From Paraglaciecola psychrophila 170 (GTDB taxonomy: Bacteria; Pseudomonadota; Gammaproteobacteria; Enterobacterales; Alteromonadaceae): 64,000 nucleotides of DNA. Location of the stretch: positions 5,332,001 to 5,396,000 of the forward strand of contig NC_020514.1 in assembly GCF_000347635.1 (NCBI RefSeq). The letters are read 5' to 3'. Positions within the stretch are counted from its first letter, which is position 1. Each line of letters starts with the position of its first letter. Below, piece after piece: positions 56,071 to 64,000 of this stretch. Both the position numbers and the translations under genes were made by a program. The notes beneath the pieces were generated by a model. It made no database searches, was not told the DNA's origin, and worked only from the letters and a program-made list of their open reading frames with translations.

Positions 56071-59037
56071 ATGTTTAATAAAAAAATACTGGCGAAGTCA
56101 ATTAGCTTGTCTTTGGCCTTTGGTGCAGTTACAGCACTATCATCAATAACTGCAACCGCACAAGAAGTAGCTGCTCCGGAGACAGAAGCTGCTGAAGTTG
56201 AAAAGATTTCCATAACTGGTAGTCGTATTCGTCGACCTGGTGCTGTTTCTACCAGCCCAATTTTCTCAATGAGCTCTGAAGAGCTTGGTTTCTTTCAAGA
56301 GCCTGAAGTGGAAAGAATGCTTAAAGTATTGCCTAGTACAATTCCGGGTGATGGTGCCAACGTAAACAACGGTAGTGCGGGTGCTGCAACAGTTGACTTA
56401 CGTGGTTTAGGTACTCAACGTACATTAATTTTGATGGATGGTCGTCGTATGACACCCTTCAATTTTAATGGTCAAGTTGATACTGCTTCTATTCCTACCG
56501 CATTATTACAAAGTGTTGATGTTGTAACGGGTGGTGCTTCAGCAGTATATGGCTCTGATGCCATATCAGGTGCTATTAACTTCATCATGAAAAAGAATTT
56601 TGAAGGTGTTGAACTACAATACAATCATGCTGTAACAGGTGATAATGACGGTCAGAAAGACAACATCTCTTTAACGTTAGGTTCAAACTCTGCTGACGGT
56701 AAAGGTAATATTGCTTTATCTGTAAGCTGGATGAATCGTGACCAGGTACTATTAGGTGACCGTCCATTAGGTTTGCTGGGTATCGACAGTGAAACCGGTG
56801 CGGGTCTTAATGAATTTAGTGCCGGTCTTCCACCCGTTCCTGGCCCTGCAGGTTGTGACGGTCCTAATGTTGTTGATTTTGTTTTAGGAAGTGGTTCAAC
56901 TACTGCTATCCCAACAAAGTTTGCACTCGTGGGTTATGCGCCGGCTAATGGGCAATTTAGAAATGACGGTAGCATTGGTGCAGATTGTAGCCGATTCAAT
57001 TTCAACCCTTTTAACTTCTATCAAACTCCCGCTGAGCGTTATTCTGCGACCGCCATTGGTCATTATGAAATCAATGACCATGCTACTGTTTATAGTACAT
57101 TCAACTATAACCGTCAGTCTGTTTCACAGCAAGTCGCTCCTTCAGGTACGTTTGGCGCTAGATTTGACATACCCCTTGCTAACCCATTTATCGTTGATCA
57201 AGCTCGCCAATACATGATTGATGCCGGTAACGATGCTCTTGCAGCGGGCTTATTAAATACTCCAGGGTTGACTAACTGGATTGATAGTAATGGAAGCGGT
57301 GACGTTGATGCTGCCGATTACTTAAATGTGCAATTACGTCGTCGTACAGTAGAGTTTGGTCCACGCTCAGAACTTTTCAACACAGACCAATTTTCTTTGC
57401 TAACCGGAGTTGAAGGTGAATTGTATGGCGATTGGATGTATGACGCCTCATATCAATATGGTGAAACAAACCGTGTTACTACACGTGGTGGCTACACTAA
57501 CCTAACTAACATTCAAAACGCATTAGACAGTACGGATGGCGTTAACTGTAAAAATGGTGTTTCTTCTTGTGTGCCACTTAATTTATTTGGTGGTTTAGGC
57601 ACGATTACACCTGAAATGGCGGCTTATTCAACGGCAACCGCTCTTCAAACACAAGCCTACACGCAAGAAATTATACTTCTTACGGCTAATGGTCCTGTAG
57701 AAGCGATAAAATCTCCATGGTCTGCAGAAGAACTTTCTATCAGTGTTGGTTACGAACATCGTAAAGAGACCGGTTCATTAGAGCCTGATGAGTGCTTAAA
57801 ACAAGCGCCGGCCAGCTGTCAAGGCGGTGCCGGTGGTAACTTACTTGCCATTAATGGTGGTTTCTCTTCTGAAGAGCTTTTCATTGAAGGTGTTTTACCG
57901 GTATTGGAAGATGTTGCTTTTGCTGAACGCGTAGATATAGAATTTGGTTATCGTGGTGCAGATTATAGCTCTGTTGGCTCTGTAGATACGTGGAAACTGG
58001 GTGCCACATGGCAACCAACTGACCAAGTATTAATCCGCGTAATGCAGCAATCAGCAACACGTGCTCCAAACGTTGGTGAGCTTTCTTCTCCTGTCGTGAC
58101 AGGTTTAGATAACGCAACGCTAGATCCATGTTCAATTGCTAATGTGAGTAACATTGATGCAGCGTTAACGGCTCTTTGTTTATCAACAGGTATGCTTCCA
58201 GCGCAAGTAGGTGCGGTACAAGATATTATCTCTGGTCAAGTTAACGCCTTCAATGGCAGTGATCCCGATAATGCACCTGGTGCAGAAGATGCTGAAACAT
58301 TTACTGCTGGTTTTGTTTACACTGCTGATTTCTTGGATGATTTTGTACTTTCAGTTGATTATTACGACATTCAAGTTGACGATTATATTGGTGAATTCTC
58401 TCCTCAAGAAGTGCTTGATGGCTGTTACATAGGCGGCGATACCGTTGCATGTTCAAAAATCAAACGCATTGGTGGTGATTTAACCATTTCTGGCTCTGGT
58501 ATAGAGTTGTTTACGACTAACCTTAAGTCTCGTCAGGTTGAAGGCATCGAAGTAAACGTAGACTTTAGCGTAGATTTAGGTGAAATGGGTGAGATATCAT
58601 TTAATGCTAACGTAAACAAATATTTAACGCATGAACAACAAAGTTCTAATGAATCTGTATTAATTGATTGTAAAGGTCAGTTTGGTACAACTTGTAGTCC
58701 GACATCTGACTTGCGTTGGGTTCAGCGTACAACATGGCAGTTGAATGACTTCACAGTTTCTGCTCTATGGCGTCACATGAGCGGCGTTGATATTCAAAGT
58801 GACCAAATTGTTGACACATTTGCCCAGTTTCAAAGTATTGAAAGTTATGACTATGTCGATTTGTTTGCGAGCTATCTCTATAATGAGCATACTAAATTTA
58901 CGTTTGGTATAGATAACATCTTCGAAAAAGATGCGCCTGTTTTAGGTGGTGAAGTTGGTTCAACTTCATTTAACAGTGGTAATACTTTCCCAAGTACTTA
59001 TGACAATCTTGGACGTATGTATAAAGCACGGGGTTAA
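56071..59037 (+). CDS. Large TonB-dependent receptor, 3' end frameshifted
   Basis: A 988-aa outer-membrane receptor. Signal peptide (residues ~1-31), plug (EKISITGSRIRRPG, VDLRGLGTQRTLILMDGRRM, VDVVTGGASAVYGSDAISGA) and a very large barrel with Cys pairs in loops. This plug type is common in receptors for oligosaccharides or peptides. The frame ends GRMYKARG at 59037 without the usual aromatic end. One base out of frame, the DNA encodes GVKFTF and a stop (59048-59050), the expected beta-signal. One surplus base at about 59029 explains this. Confidence 0.9.
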   Translation: MFNKKILAKSISLSLAFGAVTALSSITATAQEVAAPETEAAEVEKISITGSRIRRPGAVSTSPIFSMSSEELGFFQEPEVERMLKVLPSTIPGDGANVNNGSAGAATVDLRGLGTQRTLILMDGRRMTPFNFNGQVDTASIPTALLQSVDVVTGGASAVYGSDAISGAINFIMKKNFEGVELQYNHAVTGDNDGQKDNISLTLGSNSADGKGNIALSVSWMNRDQVLLGDRPLGLLGIDSETGAGLNEFSAGLPPVPGPAGCDGPNVVDFVLGSGSTTAIPTKFALVGYAPANGQFRNDGSIGADCSRFNFNPFNFYQTPAERYSATAIGHYEINDHATVYSTFNYNRQSVSQQVAPSGTFGARFDIPLANPFIVDQARQYMIDAGNDALAAGLLNTPGLTNWIDSNGSGDVDAADYLNVQLRRRTVEFGPRSELFNTDQFSLLTGVEGELYGDWMYDASYQYGETNRVTTRGGYTNLTNIQNALDSTDGVNCKNGVSSCVPLNLFGGLGTITPEMAAYSTATALQTQAYTQEIILLTANGPVEAIKSPWSAEELSISVGYEHRKETGSLEPDECLKQAPASCQGGAGGNLLAINGGFSSEELFIEGVLPVLEDVAFAERVDIEFGYRGADYSSVGSVDTWKLGATWQPTDQVLIRVMQQSATRAPNVGELSSPVVTGLDNATLDPCSIANVSNIDAALTALCLSTGMLPAQVGAVQDIISGQVNAFNGSDPDNAPGAEDAETFTAGFVYTADFLDDFVLSVDYYDIQVDDYIGEFSPQEVLDGCYIGGDTVACSKIKRIGGDLTISGSGIELFTTNLKSRQVEGIEVNVDFSVDLGEMGEISFNANVNKYLTHEQQSSNESVLIDCKGQFGTTCSPTSDLRWVQRTTWQLNDFTVSALWRHMSGVDIQSDQIVDTFAQFQSIESYDYVDLFASYLYNEHTKFTFGIDNIFEKDAPVLGGEVGSTSFNSGNTFPSTYDNLGRMYKARG

Positions 59038-59229
59038 ATTTACTTTCTAATCTAGAACTTTTTGGTTAGTAAAGTAGGGTTAAGTTAACAATCTTAGCCC
59101 TACTTTTTATTCACCCGTGTACGCAAAATGTGTCAGATATTAGCCGTTAAATTCTACCCTTCTACAAACATCTCCAATGGTATTACCTACAAACCACCTT
59201 CGCCATATAAGGGGCGTTAGACAAATATT

Positions 59230-59496
59230 ACCAATCCGTATAAACAACTGACCACTCAGCAAGTTTTAAATAGCGTAACGCTTAGCACCCGATCAAAGCA
59301 CTCAAATACGATAGTGGTACCAAAACAAAATTCATGCAACGCAGAAGCTCATTTAAACCTCGTCCTTCGGAAAAACCCGAGTTAGTTTTCTGCTGCGTTC
59401 TCGCTACTTGAAAGGGGATTTGCCAGACATTCTGGCGACGCCTTGCCCAAAACCGTCTGTGGTTTTCTGAAAAAGCAATTCTTTATATGGATTGGT
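59230..59496. mobile_element. MITE-like element with terminal inverted repeats
   Basis: Ends at 59230-59250 and 59476-59496 are inverted repeats: ACCAATCCGTATAAA at the left and its complement with one change at the right; about 18 of 21 bases pair. The ~225-base interior also has short inverted segments (AACGCAGAA and TTCTGCTGCGTT) and no ORF. Size, ends and lack of coding are those of a non-autonomous transposable element. Only one copy is seen in this window, and the duplicated target site is not clear. Confidence 0.6.
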
Positions 59497-59537
59497 ATTA
59501 TAATATTACGGCAATCCCACATTTCTCTAAATAACAA

Positions 59538-59568
59538 AATGAGCACAATGAGCACAATGAGCACAATG
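59538..59568 (+). repeat. Three-copy tandem repeat of a 9-mer
   Basis: The unit AATGAGCAC occurs three times in a row followed by a partial copy. It lies just outside the MITE-like element. The 9-base period keeps a minus-strand frame open and explains a spurious hydrophobic ORF there. Confidence 0.8.
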
Positions 59569-59911
59569 TCGGATGTGGGCATTTATGTGATGGATTGAAA
59601 ATAAACTGGATCAACTCATTAATTATAATTTCTGGTTTAACTGACCCTCAAATGATTCTATTTTAATTGTCCTTATCTTTAATATGATTAACTTACTTTT
59701 AGATACAACTAATAAGTTGGTGGAACAGAGCTAATTTCTAAAGTACATATGTGTTTTATTATTGTGGTTTGCTGGAACTTTATAGTGTAAATATACATAC
59801 ATTAAAGGTTGAAACAGTCATTACCCACCAACCACTTGTCGCACCTTAGCGGTCTTTACTAATAGGCATAACTTGAATATCTTTTTTTATCTCAAGTGCC
59901 AATTCATTTAA

Positions 59912-60502
59912 TCAATATGTTGTTTTGTCGCCCCAAATATCTGTTAAGCGCTGATCACGACCACAATTCCAACGGTATAATTTGTATCTGACAGAATTAT
60001 TTTTGTAATAGTCTTGGTGATAACTTTCATTGCCTTTTATAGGATAAAAGGTGGTTGTGGCTAGGACGGGGGTTACTACTTTTTTATCTGGAAATTGCGT
60101 TACTACCTTTTGTCTGGATAATTCAGCTATTTTACGCTCTTTCTCATCGGCCACAAATATGGCACTTAAGTAACTAAAGCCTTTGTCACAGAATTGCCCC
60201 GTGCCATCAAAAGGGTCTATGTTTACCCAAAAGTGCTCAAGTAAACCTTGATAAGTGACTATTTTTGGATCGTAAGTAACTTCAACAGCTTCATAGTGTC
60301 CCTTATGATTACCACCATAGGTTGGGTTTTCTAAAGTACCACCGGTAAAGCCTGAGATAACGTCAGTCACTCCTTCAAGCTTTTCAAAATCTGATTCCAT
60401 ACACCAAAAACAACCTCCTGCGAAGATTGCTCTATCAGCCGTTGCTTGGGATGTATACAAACCAATAAATGTAACTAGCATTAACAGTATTTTTAATTTC
60501 AT
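59912..60502 (-). CDS. msrA: Peptide-methionine (S)-S-oxide reductase, exported
   Basis: A 196-aa MsrA that repairs the S epimer of methionine sulfoxide. The active site is GGCFWCMESDFEKLEGV; the rest includes TGGTLENPTYGGNHKGHYEA and a late Cys in YRWNCGRDQRL that can resolve the sulfenate. A signal peptide (residues ~1-22) places it in the periplasm or outer space. The ATG at 60502 has a GGAG site; an upstream ATG at 60514 is less likely. It follows the ATP synthase terminator. Confidence 0.93.
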   Translation of the reverse strand: MKLKILLMLVTFIGLYTSQATADRAIFAGGCFWCMESDFEKLEGVTDVISGFTGGTLENPTYGGNHKGHYEAVEVTYDPKIVTYQGLLEHFWVNIDPFDGTGQFCDKGFSYLSAIFVADEKERKIAELSRQKVVTQFPDKKVVTPVLATTTFYPIKGNESYHQDYYKNNSVRYKLYRWNCGRDQRLTDIWGDKTTY

Positions 60503-60597
60503 AAAATTCTCCATAATTACTCAATATGTCTAATCACATTGAGAGTGAATATTAGGACCAAAGATTTACCATAATCTTTCAATTTTTTATAAAATAT

Positions 60598-60626
60598 AAA
60601 AAACCCAGCTCAAGGCTGGGTTTTTT
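60598..60626 (-). terminator. Terminator of the ATP synthase operon
   Basis: An AAAAAACCCAGC/GCTGGGTTTTTT inverted repeat with a 5-nt loop, 18 bases after the atpC stop on the minus strand. It has T-runs in both directions. This is the expected end of the atp operon. Confidence 0.9.
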
Positions 60627-60643
60627 ATACTTACTAATATTGA

Positions 60644-61057
60644 TTACTTACGCAGTTTACGGATTAACCTTAACTGGGCAATTGCTTCAGCTAGCTCCAT
60701 GGCTGCCTCAGCATATTCAAAATCGGCAGTTGGATTAGCGATATGCTCTTCGGCGCGTTTTTTCGCGTCTAAGGCAGCTTGTTCGTCTAAATCTTCTGCA
60801 CGAATAGCGGTATCGGCCAATACAGTTACTGTACCGGGTTGTATCTCTAAAACACCACCGTTAATGTAGATGATTTCTTCTTCACCGAATTGCTTAACTA
60901 GACGTACCATACCAGGTAACAAAGTAGTCAATAAAGGTGCATGCCCAGGATGGATACCTAGCTCACCTTCACTACCTGTTATCTGAATAGCTTCGACTAG
61001 ACCAGAAAAAATACTGGTTTCAGCGCTTACTACGTCTAGATGTACGGTCACTGCCAT
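60644..61057 (-). CDS. atpC: ATP synthase epsilon subunit
   Basis: The 137-aa epsilon subunit of F1. The N-terminal beta barrel ([37 protein letters not shown]) and C-terminal helical hairpin with [16 protein letters not shown] are intact. It links rotor rotation to ATP synthesis and regulates hydrolysis. It is the last gene of the operon, with an intrinsic terminator just after it. Confidence 0.97.
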   Translation of the reverse strand: MAVTVHLDVVSAETSIFSGLVEAIQITGSEGELGIHPGHAPLLTTLLPGMVRLVKQFGEEEIIYINGGVLEIQPGTVTVLADTAIRAEDLDEQAALDAKKRAEEHIANPTADFEYAEAAMELAEAIAQLRLIRKLRK

Positions 61058-61189
61058 AAAAACCTCCTAAATAGGATCCTTAAAACATGCTTCTAATTCC
61101 GTCTAGTTTGGATTGATGTAGGAAATGGGCAATGTATAAGTATACTTGAGCACTTCCGACAACAATGCATAACTAAATGAACCAAAATA

Positions 61190-62593
<1,404 letters not shown>

Positions 62594-62606
62594 CTAAAAC
62601 CATTGC

Positions 62607-63467
62607 CTAAACCGCTGCAGCGCCAGCTACAATTTCACTAATTTCTTGTGTAATTGCTGCTTGACGTGCTTTGTTATATATCAATTGTAAGTCATCAATT
62701 ATGTCACCCGCGTTATCAGTCGCCGCCTTCATGGCTACCATACGAGCAGCTTGCTCAGACGCACCATTTTCAACTACGCCTTGATATACTTGGGACTCTA
62801 TAAATCGAACCAGTAACATATCTAAGATAGGTTTTGGATCGGGTTCATATATGTAGTCCCAACGGTGTTGTAATTCTTTTTCTTCAGATTTAGGCAAAGG
62901 CAACAATTGATCTATCTGCGGCTCTTGCGCCATAGTATTTACAAACTTATTAAATACCAAATATAAACGGTCTATTTTGCCGTCATTAAATGCATCCAAC
63001 ATGATGCGTACCAAACCAATAATTTCATTGATAGTTGGCGCATCACCTATACCCGACTCTGCGGCTAAAACACTGCCACCAAAACGGTTAAAGAATGCAA
63101 CAGACTTAGCACCTAATGCAGCGAAATCGACTTGAACATCTTGCTCTTGCCATTTTTTCGCATCTTTCACCACCATTTTGAATTCGTTGGAGTTTAAGCC
63201 CCCACATAATCCACGGTCTGTAGAAATTACGATATAACCAACGCGTTTTACTTCGCGGTCTTCCAAATAAGGATGACGATATTCAAGGTTAGCATTTGCT
63301 AGGTGACCGATGACGTTTCGAATATTCTCAGCATATGGACGACCTTGGGCCATACGGCTTTGCGCCTTTTTCATTTTGGACGCGGCAACCATTTCCATAG
63401 CGCTGGTGATCTTCTGCGTATTCTTAATACTGCCGATCTTACCTTTTATCTCTTTACCGCTAGCCAT
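62607..63467 (-). CDS. atpG: ATP synthase gamma subunit
   Basis: The 286-aa central shaft of F1. N-terminal helix [20 protein letters not shown] and C-terminal helix [20 protein letters not shown] form the coiled coil that turns in the alpha3beta3 ring; the middle domain has [15 protein letters not shown]. It is complete and lies between atpA and atpD as usual. Confidence 0.97.
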   Translation of the reverse strand: MASGKEIKGKIGSIKNTQKITSAMEMVAASKMKKAQSRMAQGRPYAENIRNVIGHLANANLEYRHPYLEDREVKRVGYIVISTDRGLCGGLNSNEFKMVVKDAKKWQEQDVQVDFAALGAKSVAFFNRFGGSVLAAESGIGDAPTINEIIGLVRIMLDAFNDGKIDRLYLVFNKFVNTMAQEPQIDQLLPLPKSEEKELQHRWDYIYEPDPKPILDMLLVRFIESQVYQGVVENGASEQAARMVAMKAATDNAGDIIDDLQLIYNKARQAAITQEISEIVAGAAAV

Positions 63468-63539
63468 AAACTCTATCTCCGATTATTCAACATATTGACG
63501 ATTCTGTTTTTATAAATAAAAGCAGTATCGTCTAATTGA

Positions 63540-64000
63540 TTACCACGTTTGTGTTGCTTTAAATTTCTCTAAAGCTTCATTTAACGTAGCTTCAATTCCT
63601 TTGTCGAAATTACCTGTTGTATTGATAGTGTTCATCAACTCGCTATATTCACTTTTCATGAAAGAGTGTAAAGACGCTTCAAAATCTAGAATTTTATCTA
63701 GTTCAACATCTTTTAAGTAACCTCTCTCAACAGCAAACAATGAAACACCCATATCCGCAACTGCAAGCGGTGAATATTGGTTTTGTTTCATTAATTCCAT
63801 AACTCGCTCACCATGCTCCAATTGAGCACGAGTTGCCTCATCAAGGTCAGAAGCGAATTGCGAGAAAGCTGCTAATTCACGATACTGAGCTAATGCTAGA
63901 CGGATACCACCACCTAACTTCTTAATGATTTTAGTTTGAGCAGCACCACCAACACGCGATACCGATATACCAGCATTAACTGCAGGGCGGATACCAGCGT
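63540..64000 (-). CDS. atpA: ATP synthase alpha subunit (C-terminal part)
   Basis: The reading frame on the minus strand is open to the window edge; about 153 C-terminal residues are present. The wording [40 protein letters not shown] and [19 protein letters not shown] is classical AtpA, including the Arg in SRVGG. The N-terminus with the Walker A motif lies beyond the window. The stop is 72 bases from the atpG start. Confidence 0.97.
   Translation of the reverse strand, partial: AGIRPAVNAGISVSRVGGAAQTKIIKKLGGGIRLALAQYRELAAFSQFASDLDEATRAQLEHGERVMELMKQNQYSPLAVADMGVSLFAVERGYLKDVELDKILDFEASLHSFMKSEYSELMNTINTTGNFDKGIEATLNEALEKFKATQTW

Larger units (their letters stand above)
59038..59911. other. 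Gene-free region carrying the MITE-like element
   Basis: About 870 bases between the TonB receptor and msrA, without a gene. It contains the inverted-repeat element at 59230-59496, a tandem repeat at 59538-59568 and, from 59600 to the msrA stop, AT-rich sequence. An imperfect inverted repeat (ACTTGA/TCAAGT, about 59867-59902) lies beside the msrA end. Confidence 0.6.

Noticed and set aside
59382..59582. 66-aa ORF on the minus strand starting in a Val/Leu/Ile repeat
   Set aside because: Created by the 9-base tandem repeat and the MITE-like element; no ribosome site or family resemblance.

Overview
The window looks like a chromosomal segment of a marine gammaproteobacterium of the Alteromonadaceae (Paraglaciecola/Glaciecola/Alteromonas-like). 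This is inferred from gene content and order (pyrE-rph-yicC, proBA, atpAGDC, large TonB-dependent receptors, DUF1285/DUF3014), from protein wording and from the AT-leaning base composition. No rRNA, tRNA, CRISPR array, transposase or prophage was seen.

Layout. 1-10.8 kb is one nitrogen-acquisition block, all on +: the 3' end of urtA, then urtBCDE (urea ABC importer), ureDABC, ureEFG and a 60-aa His-containing membrane protein. It imports urea, hydrolyses it to ammonia and CO2, and matures the nickel enzyme. A terminator-like hairpin after urtA probably keeps the binding protein in excess over the membrane and ATPase subunits. 10.9-13.3 kb holds an ECF-type sigma factor with an overlapping membrane protein gene, a PspB-like small membrane protein and a DMT permease. 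13.4-19.7 kb holds an M20 peptidase, a GFA-family protein, a cytochrome b561, a VIT-family metal transporter and the proBA operon. 19.9-31.3 kb holds an exported M1 peptidase with a DUF6702 partner, a 38-aa membrane microprotein behind a near-perfect FNR box, several small proteins, a sterol-desaturase-family protein, and a DUF3014-DUF1285-amidohydrolase-methyltransferase run. 31.3-39.1 kb holds tusA, pyrE, rph, yicC, a hot-dog-like protein, an HD-GYP protein, an alkyltransferase-like protein and a Wzz-like protein with an unexpected C-terminal domain. 39.3-50.8 kb holds a DTW protein, an acetoacetate-decarboxylase-like/FAD oxidoreductase pair, a TonB-dependent receptor, a hybrid histidine kinase, a cupin and an alpha/beta hydrolase. 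51-59.9 kb is gene-poor and partly decayed: a frameshifted di-heme cytochrome c next to an allene-oxide-cyclase-barrel protein, a LytS/LytTR two-component pair, a very large TonB receptor with a C-terminal frameshift, and a MITE-like element. 59.9-64 kb holds msrA and the 3' part of the ATP synthase operon (atpA partial, atpG, atpD, atpC) on the minus strand.

Most notable: (i) a polysaccharide co-polymerase-like protein whose cytoplasmic tail reads as a degenerate tyrosine-recombinase fold; (ii) a one-base frameshift that removes the C-terminal beta-signal of the 988-aa TonB receptor, with the missing residues still encoded in the next frame; (iii) an apparent barrel/di-heme cytochrome locus broken at two A-runs; (iv) a ~267-bp MITE-like element with ~21-bp terminal inverted repeats; (v) an FNR-box-preceded 38-aa microprotein. 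All family assignments come from reading the sequence; no database search was run.
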